DNA from: JALYXI01 sp963795835
GTDB taxonomy: Bacteria; Acidobacteriota; Terriglobia; Bryobacterales; Bryobacteraceae
Reading direction: 5' to 3'
Assembly: GCA_963795835.1 (NCBI GenBank)
Contig: CAWCJC010000001.1
Coordinates: 186,001 to 250,000, forward strand
Length of the DNA: 64,000 nt
The notes beneath the pieces are model-generated. The model searched no databases. It saw only the letters and a list, made by a program, of their open reading frames with translations, and was not told the DNA's origin. A program made the position numbers and the translations under genes. The stretch's first letter is position 1; each line of letters opens with the position of its first letter. Below, in pieces: positions 14,484 to 23,149 of this stretch.

Positions 14484-15464
14484 ATGCCTGAACCTAATTT
14501 CGTGCCTCCCGGAAACGTTCCGAGCGACCATCTCGATCGGCTGTTGGCCCCCAATACAGAAACCCCCTGGTACATGACCATATACCAGAACTTCTTGGAC
14601 TGGAAAACTGCGCCGACTTTACCCGAAGGGCTGACTTCTCGGCCTGTGGCGGTGAAAGACATCTGGGGGATGTACGAGAAGGACAAGAAATCGAATTGGA
14701 TTTCGCTGGCCGTACATACCGTGGTGGTGGGACTCCTGTTAACGGTACTCTCGCAGCACAAAGCGATCGAGCAGAAGGTCAAAGAGCAGTTCCACATTCT
14801 GGACCCGAATCTTACCCCCTACGTCCCAAAGCAGCCGCCTAAGGCTCAGACCGCTCAAGGTGGTGGGGGCGGCGGCGCGAAGGCTCCTCTCCCGGTGGCG
14901 AAAGGGCAGTTGCCGAAGATTGCGAAGAAGCAGTTTATGCCGCCTTCCATCGTTGTCAACCCCACCCCGAAGCTGGTTGTGGTTCCGACAATCGTGGCCG
15001 AAGCGCCTTTGCCGAATATCAAGATGAACCAGTACGGCGATCCCCTGGCGAAGCTGGGTCCTCCCTCGAACGGCTTGGGTGAGGGCGGCGGCATGGGCAA
15101 CGGATCCGGTGGGGGCGTCGGTTCGGGACGGGGCAATGGATATGGGCCCGGTGAAGGCGGCGGAGCCGGCGGCGGCGCGTTCCGCGTCGGCGGCGGAGTC
15201 TCCCAACCTTCTGTGCTCTACAAAGTCGACCCGGAGTATTCAGAGGAAGCCCGGAAAGCGAAGTATTCAGGGACTGTTCTCATCCAGCTCATCGTCGATC
15301 CGGACGGTAAGGCCCGCAACATCAAGGTTGTCCGCAGCTTGGGGCTCGGTCTGGACGAAAAGGCAATGGAAGCCGTTGCGAAGTGGAAGTTTAAACCGGG
15401 CATGAAGAACGGCAGCCCTGTGCCGGTCATTGCAACCATTGAAGTAAACTTCCGATTGCTCTAG
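14484..15464 (+). CDS. TonB family energy transducer-like protein
   Basis: A 326-residue inner-membrane-anchored protein. The first 70 residues are cytoplasmic, and one membrane segment lies at about 72-90 (WISLAVHTVVVGLLLTVLS). A proline-rich and glycine-rich periplasmic linker (about 110-235, with GGGGGGAKAPLP and several GGG tracts) follows. The C-terminal TonB domain (about 238-326) contains YSEEARKAKYSGTVLIQLIV and the terminal WKFKPGMKNGSPVPV. TonB couples the proton-motive force to outer-membrane receptors such as the one at 39819-43061. The unusually long cytoplasmic N-terminus is typical of some acidobacterial versions. No exbB or exbD is adjacent. The stop overlaps that of the convergent PBP gene in CTAG (15461-15464). 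Confidence 0.85.
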   Translation: MPEPNFVPPGNVPSDHLDRLLAPNTETPWYMTIYQNFLDWKTAPTLPEGLTSRPVAVKDIWGMYEKDKKSNWISLAVHTVVVGLLLTVLSQHKAIEQKVKEQFHILDPNLTPYVPKQPPKAQTAQGGGGGGAKAPLPVAKGQLPKIAKKQFMPPSIVVNPTPKLVVVPTIVAEAPLPNIKMNQYGDPLAKLGPPSNGLGEGGGMGNGSGGGVGSGRGNGYGPGEGGGAGGGAFRVGGGVSQPSVLYKVDPEYSEEARKAKYSGTVLIQLIVDPDGKARNIKVVRSLGLGLDEKAMEAVAKWKFKPGMKNGSPVPVIATIEVNFRLL

Positions 15465-16684
15465 TTCTTCGGGAGAACCAACGCAGTCACCGTTCCGAAG
15501 TCTGCCGGAACACCTTTCCTTGCGGCGATGTTGCGATAGACATCCCCGGCCACGCCCGCAGCGACGGGGCCGATGGTCGGCCTGCCACCCGTTAGCAGAA
15601 CAACAACTACCAATTTCCTATTTCCCACTTCGCTGAACGAACCGAACCAACCCAGGCGGGTTTTCCCTTCGCTGCACGTCCCCGTTTTGCCGTACAGCGT
15701 AGCCTCCTGCTTGGCTCGCTTTGCGGTACCGAAGTCAACCGCGCCCTGCATCCCTGGTTTGATGTCGTCGATGAGAGGCGCAATCTCGCTTAGCTTCCGC
15801 TTCACTTTCGGCTGAAAGGCCTTGATCTCGTCTGCGGTACGCGGATATTGAAGGTAGTAAAGCGTGCCCCCATTCGCAACAGCGGTCATCAAACCCGCCA
15901 GCTCAAGCGGCGTCTGATGAATTTCCTCGCCGAAGCTGGTTAACATGCCCATACCGCCATTCTTGGGAGGCGCATTGGGAAAGCTGCCGGGTTGTTCACC
16001 CGCGATGTTTAGCCCTGCCTTCTCGCCATAGCCCAGCAAGTGCGTGAAGTATTTGACACGGTCGTAGCCAAGTTTCACACCAAGATTGGCGAAGTAGAAG
16101 TTATTGGAATGCGCCAGAGCGTTCGTCAGATCCATATGAGTTCTGCCAAACAGGTGAACCGGATCGGTGCGGCCGATAATCTTCTCATGCAAAGCAGCGA
16201 GCGCGACTGATACTTTGATCGTCGAGCAAGGTTGAAAGCCTTGGCCCAGGGCGATCCTTTGGTTCACCATGGTCAGGATCCTGCCATTGGTGGAGTCCAC
16301 TACAACCACGGAGCCGTTGTAAGGGCCCAACGCCTCAACCGCTGCCCGGCGAACTTCCAGATCTTCCCCGTCCAGGTTGTCGCCCGCTGTAGATTCGCGG
16401 AACGTTGGTTCATCCCACGTCTGTACGTAAAGCGAATGTCGGCGGCGTGCCTTAGAGGCAACGATCAGGCGCCCGTGCCGGTCTCGGTGAGCCACCACGG
16501 TTTTGCCCTGCTTTCGAGACCTTGCCGATCTCGCGGCGGTTTTCCTCGAGGCAACTTTCTTCCCGGCAATTTTCGATTTTGGGCCAGACTTAGCGGTCTG
16601 TTTCTTATGAGCGCGTTGTGCCGCATCAAGCGAAGGGCACAACAGAATCAGGAGCAGAACTGAGAGTAGTTTAAGAGTTTTCAT
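15461..16684 (-). CDS. Penicillin-binding transpeptidase domain protein
   Basis: A 407-residue exported protein with the three serine-acyltransferase motifs of penicillin-binding proteins: STIK (154-157, nucleophile Ser154), SNN within AHSNNFYFANLG, and KTGT near the C-terminus (LYGKTGTCSEG). Residues 1-22 form a signal or anchor and residues 25-85 are an extremely Lys/Arg-rich linker that could bind the anionic envelope. The transpeptidase domain is shorter than in high-molecular-weight PBPs, and no glycosyltransferase domain is present. It probably crosslinks or trims peptidoglycan. I start at ATG 16684 (MKTLKLLSVLLLILLC), since the frame from 16780 adds sequence before the signal peptide. 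Confidence 0.85.
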   Translation of the reverse strand: MKTLKLLSVLLLILLCPSLDAAQRAHKKQTAKSGPKSKIAGKKVASRKTAARSARSRKQGKTVVAHRDRHGRLIVASKARRRHSLYVQTWDEPTFRESTAGDNLDGEDLEVRRAAVEALGPYNGSVVVVDSTNGRILTMVNQRIALGQGFQPCSTIKVSVALAALHEKIIGRTDPVHLFGRTHMDLTNALAHSNNFYFANLGVKLGYDRVKYFTHLLGYGEKAGLNIAGEQPGSFPNAPPKNGGMGMLTSFGEEIHQTPLELAGLMTAVANGGTLYYLQYPRTADEIKAFQPKVKRKLSEIAPLIDDIKPGMQGAVDFGTAKRAKQEATLYGKTGTCSEGKTRLGWFGSFSEVGNRKLVVVVLLTGGRPTIGPVAAGVAGDVYRNIAARKGVPADFGTVTALVLPKN

Positions 16685-16834
16685 CGCGCAATGTACGCGA
16701 AGAGGCCAGAGCCCGGTGAAGGGCGTGTCCGGGGAGCAACCGGAAACGTTAGTGTCATCCATGCACATGGCTGTCGTCAAGCTGAAAGGTGCAATTAGCT
16801 TACCTTGATTTATGCAGGGTTTGGAATATCTCTA

Positions 16835-17614
16835 TTATGCGGCAGTCCAACCTCCATCTATGGGGAGGACACTGCCATGCATAAAGTCGCTCTCGCGGCT
16901 GGCGAGATACACAACCAGATTCGCGATCTCCTCAGGCCGGCCCATGCGGCCCACGGGTTGGCGCTTGTGCAACTCCACCCGGGTCTTTTCTTCTTCGCCA
17001 GGGTGGTATTTGCTCAGATAAGCCTCAACAAACGGCGTTTCCACCGTGCCTGGACAAATGCAGTTCACGCGCAATTCAGAGGGATAGTCCACCGAGAGCT
17101 GGCGCGTCAGCGCGACCACCGCGCCTTTTGTCGCGCAATAGGCAAAACGCCGCTTGACGCCGATCAGACCGGCAACAGAACCGATGTTAATGATCTTTCC
17201 TGGTCCGCCCAGCGACCGTTTGAGCAATGGAATGCAGTATTTCGTCATCAAAAAGAGCCCGTCCACGTTCACATGGAAAAGGCGCTGCATGTCGGCGAGT
17301 TCGGTTTCTTCAATGCCTCCAACCATCCCGATGCCTGCGTTGTTCACCAGGATATCGAGCGTGGGAACCAGTGCGATTCCGTTTCGGACCGCCGTTTCAT
17401 CGGTAATATCGATAGAAATCGCCTGAGAGTGGCCCAGTTCCGCGGCCAGCGCGTCGGCTCGGGCAATGTCTACGTCCGCGATCACCAGAGAGGCACCAGC
17501 GTTGCGGAGCGCGCGGCAGGAAGCTTCCCCGATACCGCTGGCCCCTCCAGTAACGAGCGCGGTCGCGCCGGCAAGCGAGAATGAAGAATTCACAACGGAA
17601 TTGTCGCATGACAT
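16835..17614 (-). CDS. Short-chain dehydrogenase/reductase
   Basis: NAD(P)-dependent oxidoreductase of the classical SDR family, about 259 residues. The cofactor motif TGGASGIGEA and the NNAG motif are present, with the catalytic Ser (NIGSVAG), Tyr and Lys (YCATK). PGTVETPF and a C-terminal IDGGWTAA are family hallmarks. The substrate cannot be told from sequence. I place the start at ATG 17612-17614, which overlaps the start region of the divergent uracil-DNA glycosylase. A GTG at 17594-17596 is an alternative. The 150-base gap downstream (16685-16834) before the PBP gene contains no recognisable feature other than the likely PBP promoter. Confidence 0.88.
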   Translation of the reverse strand: MSCDNSVVNSSFSLAGATALVTGGASGIGEASCRALRNAGASLVIADVDIARADALAAELGHSQAISIDITDETAVRNGIALVPTLDILVNNAGIGMVGGIEETELADMQRLFHVNVDGLFLMTKYCIPLLKRSLGGPGKIINIGSVAGLIGVKRRFAYCATKGAVVALTRQLSVDYPSELRVNCICPGTVETPFVEAYLSKYHPGEEEKTRVELHKRQPVGRMGRPEEIANLVVYLASRESDFMHGSVLPIDGGWTAA

Positions 17615-18321
17615 CGCTTGCTGTTTTACAATCTGAGATCGCCAACTGCACGCGTTGCCCGCGGTTAGCCCGGTATATTCGTGAGGTTGCCGCGACAAAG
17701 CGGCGCCAATTCCAAGCGGAAGAGTATTGGGGCCGCCCGGTACCTTCCTTTGGAGATCCGGAAGCGAAGATGCTCATTGTGGGGTTGGCTCCGGCCGCGC
17801 ACGGTGGGAATCGGACGGGGCGCGCATTCACGGGGGACCGCTCTGGCGACCTGTTATATAGCACTCTCTATAAGACCGGCTTCGCAAACCAGCCGAATGG
17901 CCGTTCGGCCCACGACGGTTTACGGCTGAAAGGCGCTTACATTGCGCAGGTTGCGCATTGCGCACCTCCGGACAATAAGCCGCTTCGCGAAGAAATTCTC
18001 AACTGCCGCTACTGGATTCGATCCGAGCTCACGCTGTTGTGGCCACATTTGAAAGTAGTGGTTGCACTGGGAAAAATCGCCTTCGACGGATACCTCGCCG
18101 TGTTGAAAGAATTTGGTGAGGTCAAGCCAGGGATGCTGTTCTCACATAACAGGTTAAGCGTGACAGGTAGTGCGCATCCTGCGTTGTTGGCCTCCTACCA
18201 TCCGAGCCAACAAAATACGTCTACTGGACGCCTGACCGAGGCGATGTTTCTGCAGGTTTTCGAGAGGGCGCGAGCTTTGTGTTGGCCGGAGTCTCCCCCG
18301 GAAGCGGAATGCGGCGAATGA
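17608..18321 (+). CDS. Uracil-DNA glycosylase, family 5 (UDGb)
   Basis: Removes uracil and related deaminated bases from DNA. The 237-residue protein has the family-5 signature GLAPAAHGGNRTGRAFTGD (motif A region) and an N-terminal CTRCPRL that, with later cysteines, builds the [4Fe-4S] cluster of family 4/5 enzymes. The C-terminal GSAHPALLASYHPSQQNT contains the motif-B His. Family 5 lacks the catalytic Asp of family 1, and the replacement here fits that. I start at ATG 17608, although an upstream ATG at 17581 is possible. Its last 101 bases are overlapped on the opposite strand by the zinc-ribbon gene. Confidence 0.92.
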   Translation: MTSLAVLQSEIANCTRCPRLARYIREVAATKRRQFQAEEYWGRPVPSFGDPEAKMLIVGLAPAAHGGNRTGRAFTGDRSGDLLYSTLYKTGFANQPNGRSAHDGLRLKGAYIAQVAHCAPPDNKPLREEILNCRYWIRSELTLLWPHLKVVVALGKIAFDGYLAVLKEFGEVKPGMLFSHNRLSVTGSAHPALLASYHPSQQNTSTGRLTEAMFLQVFERARALCWPESPPEAECGE

Positions 18322-18727
18322 TCAAGCCGCCATGGGAGACGGGAACGTGAGCAGGCGCCGATGTCGATACGGGGTTTTGCAACGCGGAAAATTCAACAAT
18401 AAGCGCCGCTGCGGCCACCACGAGCACGCCCGCACAGGCGATCCAAAGCACATGCTTTTGCGCCCACGAAGTACGAAGGGTGGTTTCGTCGGGAATAGCG
18501 GACGCAAACCCAAAAGCTCCTTTGGAAATGGGGACGCGAACCACGCCGCCAGTTGAAACTGAGGGAAGGAAGAAGCGGGTGGCACAAATTTTGCACCGGT
18601 ATGGTTCACGCATCAACCATCTTCCGGTAATCCGCTCCAGAAAATTACGATGGTGGGAACGGCGAATTTCCCGGCTGCTGCAACTCGGGCAGAAGCGTCC
18701 GACGCGACTCTCCTCTGCTCCGTTCAC
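18221..18727 (-). CDS. Membrane-anchored zinc-ribbon protein
   Basis: A 168-residue protein. An N-terminal zinc ribbon has the pairs CPSC (13-16) and CKIC (46-49) separated by a basic helical stretch (REIRRSHHRNFLERITGRW). A linker, one membrane segment near 92-112 (VLWIACAGVLVVAAAALIV) and a proline/serine-rich tail follow. This layout is familiar in Acidobacteria, but the function is unknown. The gene overlaps the end of the uracil-DNA glycosylase gene by 101 bases in the antisense direction (stop CTA at 18221-18223). The family-like N-terminus makes it very likely real, and only the tail lies in the overlap. Confidence 0.75.
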   Translation of the reverse strand: MNGAEESRVGRFCPSCSSREIRRSHHRNFLERITGRWLMREPYRCKICATRFFLPSVSTGGVVRVPISKGAFGFASAIPDETTLRTSWAQKHVLWIACAGVLVVAAAALIVEFSALQNPVSTSAPAHVPVSHGGLIIRRIPLPGETPANTKLAPSRKPAETSPRSGVQ

Positions 18728-18854
18728 GGCGTGCTCCTTGGGCGTTTCATTGCGGCAGGAATTCCAAATAATGTATCATAAAGAAGTATTTGATTGGCCC
18801 GCAAACCCGGCTGTGTTCGCCAAGAGTAGCCCGCTTTCAAATCAAAGGAGAACA

Positions 18855-19277
18855 GTGAAGAACATATTCGTCGGGAATCTGGACTTCGGAGCAACCGAAG
18901 ATCAGGTGCGCTCGTTGTTTGAGGCCTATGGCGCGGTGGACCGGGTAAGCATCAAGACGGATCGTGAAACTGGTCGCTCCCGCGGGTTTGCTTTTGTCGA
19001 AATGTCCGGTGAAGCGGAAGCGGAACGCGCGATTTCAGCTTTGAATGGAACCAATTTAGGTGGTCGGGCACTCAATGTAAATGAGGCCCGTCCCAAAGGT
19101 GAAGGCGGCGGGGGCGGACGCCCATATGGTGGTGGGGGCGGAGGCCGGCCTGGTGGTGGTGGCGGTTATGGCGGTGGCGGCAACTCCGGCGGTGGCGGGG
19201 GTTACGGCGATCGTGGAAACGATCGGGGTGGAGACCGTGGCGGCGGCGGGAAACAGCGTCGCGAACCTAGATGGTAA
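18855..19277 (+). CDS. RRM-type RNA-binding protein with glycine-rich tail
   Basis: A 140-residue protein with one RNA-recognition motif followed by a glycine-rich C-terminus. RNP2 is IFVGNL (near residues 4-9) and RNP1 is RGFAFVEM (about 44-51). The tail after residue 80 is made of GGGGGRPYGGG-type repeats with Arg and Tyr. Such small bacterial RRM proteins resemble cyanobacterial cold-inducible Rbp proteins. The GTG start at 18855 has a good Shine-Dalgarno AAGGAG at 18845-18850. The longer frame from 18480 is therefore not used. The tail probably binds RNA nonspecifically or drives self-association. The gene is followed by a small basic/acidic protein gene, likely on the same transcript. 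Confidence 0.9.
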   Translation: MKNIFVGNLDFGATEDQVRSLFEAYGAVDRVSIKTDRETGRSRGFAFVEMSGEAEAERAISALNGTNLGGRALNVNEARPKGEGGGGGRPYGGGGGGRPGGGGGYGGGGNSGGGGGYGDRGNDRGGDRGGGGKQRREPRW

Positions 19278-19321
19278 GTTTTTAGGCGCTCGATGCGCCG
19301 ATTCTTAGAAAGGGAGCACTT

Positions 19322-19549
19322 ATGGCTGGAAGATCTAGCACTACTTTTCAAAAACGTCAGAAGGAACTCGCTCGCCAGGATAAACAAAAAGAAAAAGCGG
19401 CCAAACGCGTAGACCGGCGAACCGAAAGCCAGAACGCAGGACCCCGGAATCTTGACGACGACATCGATTACAGTCTTCAGTACCAACCGGACGCGGAAGT
19501 TTTGAAAGCGTTCGATCCAGAACACGTCGAAGAGCAGCAGCCTGAATAG
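19322..19549 (+). CDS. Small charged protein of unknown function
   Basis: A 75-residue highly charged protein. The first half is basic and helical (FQKRQKELARQDKQKEKAAK). The second half is acidic (LDDDIDYSLQYQPDAE) and ends AFDPEHVEEQQPE. It has no cysteines, signal or membrane segment. It follows the RRM gene by 44 bases with a Shine-Dalgarno-like AAAGGGAG (19309-19316), and a terminator ends the pair. The split-charge layout suggests a nucleic-acid or protein partner role, perhaps related to the RRM protein, but no function is established. Confidence 0.72.
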   Translation: MAGRSSTTFQKRQKELARQDKQKEKAAKRVDRRTESQNAGPRNLDDDIDYSLQYQPDAEVLKAFDPEHVEEQQPE

Positions 19550-19562
19550 GCTGCTTTTCTTC
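19536..19562 (+). terminator. Intrinsic terminator after the RRM/small-protein pair
   Basis: A 7-bp stem AGCAGCC (19536-19542) pairs with GGCTGCT (19549-19555) around a 6-base loop and is followed by a T-rich tract. The stop codon TAG (19547-19549) lies at the loop/stem edge, so the end of the coding sequence forms part of the terminator. Confidence 0.75.
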
Positions 19563-19627
19563 TAAGTCCCCGTTTTACCCCCTGTTGCATTCCCCTCCTT
19601 CCTCTTATACGCTAGCCAGTTGCTCCT

Positions 19628-21769
19628 ATGACGGACCTCTCGGCTTCCGGCCAGATGTATCTCCTTGCAGTTCTTATAATTGCGCTCCTTAGCCTTTGCG
19701 CCGCGGCCCTACTGGCGAAATATGTAATTTCCCAAGATACGGGGACGCCGGAAATGCAAAAGATTTCAAATGCCATCAAGCAAGGGGCAGAAGCGTTCAT
19801 GGCAAGGCAGAACCGGACCATCCTCATGCTCTCGCTCGCGGTCGCGGTGTTCATCTACCTCGGATATTTCTTCTTCAAAGACGATTCCCTGCTAGCCCGC
19901 AGAATGACCATTTCTTTCATCGCGGGAGCGCTTTGTTCCACTCTTGCGGGATTTAGTGGGATGTGGGTTTCCATTCGCAGCAATATCCGTACAGCCTCGG
20001 CGGCGCGAACCAGCTTGAATAAGGCGCTCCAAATCGCACTACGCGGCGGTGCCGTCACTGGCCTGAGCGTGGTCGCGCTCTCTCTTTTGGGCGTTGGCTC
20101 TTTATTCTTTTTGTTCGATGGCCTGAATAACCCGACCCAGGTGCCGGGGCAGATTGTGGCTTTCGGCTTCGGCGCGAGCTTTGTGGCACTCTTTGCACAA
20201 TTGGGCGGCGGAATCTACACCAAAGCAGCGGATGTGGGCGCAGACCTAGTGGGAAAGGTGGAAGCCGGCATCCCGGAAGACGACCCGCGGAATCCGGCGG
20301 TGATTGCGGACTTGGTAGGCGACAATGTCGGCGATTGTGCAGGTCGCGGCGCTGATCTGTTTGAATCGACGGCAGCGGAGAACGTCGGCGCGATGCTGCT
20401 GGGCGTCACCATGTATCCAGTGTTCGGTTTGAAGGGCATCCTGTTTCCCCTCGTCGCGCATGCCTTCGGATTGATCGCTTCTCTGCTTGGCGTGTCCGTG
20501 GTTTCGGCCAAAGAGAATGAGGATCCCATGCGCGCCTTGAATCGCGGCTTCTATGTCAGCACGGCGGCGGCGGTTGTCGGGCTATTTATTGCGGTTGAGT
20601 TATTACTGCAGGGCAACCTGCATATGTTTGGAGCAGGATTAATCGGAATCGCGACCAGCTTCCTGTTCGTGTTCATTACTCAGTACTACACCGAGTATCG
20701 CTTCCGCCCCGTGCAGGCGATTGCGGCTGCATGCACCACGGGCCCCGCAACAGCCATCATCAGCGGAATTGCAATTGGGCTGGAGTGCGTGGCCATGCCG
20801 GTGATCGTCATCTGCGCGGCAATCCTAGGCTCGTATTATCTGGGCACGCATGCGGGTTTAGCGGGCGTTTCCTCAAATTCGGCCGGCCTATATGGGACCG
20901 CAATTGCCACCATGGGGATGCTGTCAACCGCCGCGTATATCCTGGCCATGGACACCTTTGGCCCGATCACCGACAACGCTGGCGGCATTGTTGAAATGTC
21001 GCATCAGCCCGACTCGGTGCGGCAGAGAACGGACCGTTTAGATTCGGTCGGGAACACGACAAAAGCTCTGACGAAGGGTTATGCCATCGGCAGCGCTGCT
21101 TTGGCGGCGTTTCTCTTGTTCTCCGCATATATCGATGAGGTGAAGGCATTGCTGCAACGGCCAATGGATTCGGCGTTCGTCATCGATATCGGCCATGTGC
21201 CCGTGTTTGCCGGCGCGTTGCTGGGTGCCATGCTGGTGTTCCTGTTCAGCTCTTTCGCGATAAAAGCCGTCGGGACCGCGGCGCAAACAGTAATCGAGGA
21301 AGTGCGGCGGCAGTTTCGGGAACGTCCGGGGATCATGCTTCGCACGGAAGACCCCGATTACGGAGCTTGCGTGGATATCGTGACGCAATCCGCGTTGAAG
21401 GCGATGATCGTGCCAGGTTTACTGGCGGTCGCAAGCCCGATCGTGGTGGGCGTGGTGTTCCGTTCGTTTCGGGATGAGGGCGACGCGTTTCCGATCGGGG
21501 CCGTTTCCGTGGCCGCATTCCTGATGGTCGGGACCATTACCGGGATCCTGCTGGCGATGTTGATGAACAATAGTGGGGGCGCTTGGGACAACGCCAAGAA
21601 GTACATCGAGACCGGAGCGCATGGCGGAAAAGGGTCTGACGCGCATCGTGCGTCCGTTGTGGGGGACACGGTGGGCGACCCGTTCAAGGACACGGCCGGC
21701 CCTTCACTGCACGTGTTGATCAAGCTGCTGAGTACGATTACTCTGGTGGCCGCGCCGCTCTTTCTTTAA
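19628..21769 (+). CDS. hppA: Membrane-bound proton-translocating pyrophosphatase
   Basis: Integral membrane enzyme that hydrolyses pyrophosphate and pumps protons out of the cytoplasm. The 713-residue protein has the usual 16-segment hydrophobic pattern. Its pyrophosphate-binding motif is DVGADLVGKVEAGIPEDDPR and the following motif is NVGDCAGRGADLFES. The C-terminal motif GDTVGDPFKDTAGPS is also present. At the position that separates subclasses the sequence is GNTTKA. A lysine there is known to mark the potassium-independent class, so this should be a K+-independent H+ pump. The stop overlaps the convergent DUF1501 gene in TTAA (21766-21769). It lies 78 bases after the RRM-pair terminator with its own promoter presumably in that gap. 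Confidence 0.96.
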   Translation: MTDLSASGQMYLLAVLIIALLSLCAAALLAKYVISQDTGTPEMQKISNAIKQGAEAFMARQNRTILMLSLAVAVFIYLGYFFFKDDSLLARRMTISFIAGALCSTLAGFSGMWVSIRSNIRTASAARTSLNKALQIALRGGAVTGLSVVALSLLGVGSLFFLFDGLNNPTQVPGQIVAFGFGASFVALFAQLGGGIYTKAADVGADLVGKVEAGIPEDDPRNPAVIADLVGDNVGDCAGRGADLFESTAAENVGAMLLGVTMYPVFGLKGILFPLVAHAFGLIASLLGVSVVSAKENEDPMRALNRGFYVSTAAAVVGLFIAVELLLQGNLHMFGAGLIGIATSFLFVFITQYYTEYRFRPVQAIAAACTTGPATAIISGIAIGLECVAMPVIVICAAILGSYYLGTHAGLAGVSSNSAGLYGTAIATMGMLSTAAYILAMDTFGPITDNAGGIVEMSHQPDSVRQRTDRLDSVGNTTKALTKGYAIGSAALAAFLLFSAYIDEVKALLQRPMDSAFVIDIGHVPVFAGALLGAMLVFLFSSFAIKAVGTAAQTVIEEVRRQFRERPGIMLRTEDPDYGACVDIVTQSALKAMIVPGLLAVASPIVVGVVFRSFRDEGDAFPIGAVSVAAFLMVGTITGILLAMLMNNSGGAWDNAKKYIETGAHGGKGSDAHRASVVGDTVGDPFKDTAGPSLHVLIKLLSTITLVAAPLFL

Positions 21770-23145
21770 GCAATCACGCCTTGCACAACTTCGCCCGCTA
21801 CGTCTGTCAGGCGGAAGTCGCGGCCGCTATAGCGGTAAGTCAACTTGGTATGGTCGAAGCCCAGCAGATGCAGCGCGGTGGCGTGAAGATCGTGTGGGTG
21901 GACGGGCTTGTCAATCGCTTTGAAGCCGAAGTCGTCGGTCGCGCCATAAACCGTTCCGCCTTTCGTGCCGCCGCCCGCAAGGAGCATGGAGAAGCCATGG
22001 CTATTGTGATCGCGCCCGTTCTGTACCTTCACCAGGCCGCTCACCTCCACCACCGGAGTGCGCCCGAACTCTCCTCCAATAATGACCAGCGTGTCTTTCA
22101 AAAGACCTGAGGCTTTCAGGTCCTGGAGCAGCGCCGCGATGGGTCCATCGGAAGCTTCGGCGTGCTTTCGGTGGAGTTCGATATCGTCGTGGTTGTCCCA
22201 GGGCTGGCCATCCCCGTAGTAGACCTGCACCATCCTCACGCCGCGTTCCACCAGCCTGCGCGCCATCAGGCAGCCCCGGCCGAAGTTGCCGTCGCCATAG
22301 CGGGCGCGGACGGCTTCGGGTTCTTTCGCGATATCGAAAACGTCGGGCGCCTCAGTCTGCATCCGGTAGGCAATTTCAGCGGATTGAATCGTCGCCTCCA
22401 GTTGCGGATCGCCGCCCGAGCGGCTGATCTGAAGCTGGTTGAGCCGGTCGAGCAGGTTGAGCTGTTTGCGCTGGTCCTCAAGGCTCATATCCTTGTTGCG
22501 AATGTAGGGAACCAGCTGTTCCGGCTTGCGTTCGTTGTTTGGAATATATGTGCCTTGATAAACAGCGGGCAGGAAGCTGGAACTCCAAAGCTGATGGCCG
22601 ATGACCGGAACACCGGGGCAGAGCACCACAAAGCCAGGCAGGTTCTGATTTTCCGTGCCGAGTCCATAGGTGACCCAGGAACCCATGGAAGGCCGGCCCG
22701 GCATTTTGTCGCCACAGTTGAGCATCAGCAGCGAAGGTTCATGATTCGGGCGATCCGTATACATGGAGCGGATGACGCAGAGATCGTCGGCGCAGGCCCC
22801 CAGCTTAGGAAAGATCTCACTGAATTCCGTGCCGCTTTGGCCGTACTTCTTGAAGGCAAAGGGGCTCTTCAGCAGGTTGCCGGTCTTGCGTTCCGTCTTC
22901 AAGTTCCCGGCGGGCATAGGCTGGCCGTGGAACTTGGTGAGCATCGGCTTCGGGTCGAACGTATCCACCTGGGAGGGGCCGCCGTTCAGAAAGAGAAAGA
23001 TGACGTGTTTGGCCTTTGGGGCGAAATGCGGAGATTTGGGCGAGAGCGGATTCGGCGCGCTGACGCTCGCCTGAAGCACTTGCGCGAGCGCGGCGGAACC
23101 GAAGCCGGTGCCCATGGTGTGAAGAATCTGGCGGCGGGTCATCAT
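21766..23145 (-). CDS. DUF1501 family exported protein
   Basis: A 459-residue protein of the DUF1501 family, related to sulfatase/alkaline-phosphatase folds and abundant in Planctomycetes and Acidobacteria. The N-terminus TRRQILHTMGTGFGSAALA is a twin-arginine signal. Family segments include VIFLFLNGGPSQVDTFDPKP, CVIRSMYTDRPNHEP, VQVYYGDGQPWDNHDDI and IIGGEFGRTPVVE. It is paired with the DUF1549/DUF1553 gene directly upstream (4-base gap), the standard arrangement for this system. The biochemical function is unproven, and a role in degrading sulfated or complex polysaccharide has been proposed from genomic context. Confidence 0.93.
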   Translation of the reverse strand: MMTRRQILHTMGTGFGSAALAQVLQASVSAPNPLSPKSPHFAPKAKHVIFLFLNGGPSQVDTFDPKPMLTKFHGQPMPAGNLKTERKTGNLLKSPFAFKKYGQSGTEFSEIFPKLGACADDLCVIRSMYTDRPNHEPSLLMLNCGDKMPGRPSMGSWVTYGLGTENQNLPGFVVLCPGVPVIGHQLWSSSFLPAVYQGTYIPNNERKPEQLVPYIRNKDMSLEDQRKQLNLLDRLNQLQISRSGGDPQLEATIQSAEIAYRMQTEAPDVFDIAKEPEAVRARYGDGNFGRGCLMARRLVERGVRMVQVYYGDGQPWDNHDDIELHRKHAEASDGPIAALLQDLKASGLLKDTLVIIGGEFGRTPVVEVSGLVKVQNGRDHNSHGFSMLLAGGGTKGGTVYGATDDFGFKAIDKPVHPHDLHATALHLLGFDHTKLTYRYSGRDFRLTDVAGEVVQGVIA

Positions 23146-23149
23146 CGTG

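Noticed and set aside
16685..16834. Possible riboswitch or small RNA between the PBP and SDR genes
   Set aside because: I could not find a conserved aptamer pattern or stable paired structure; it is probably just a promoter region.
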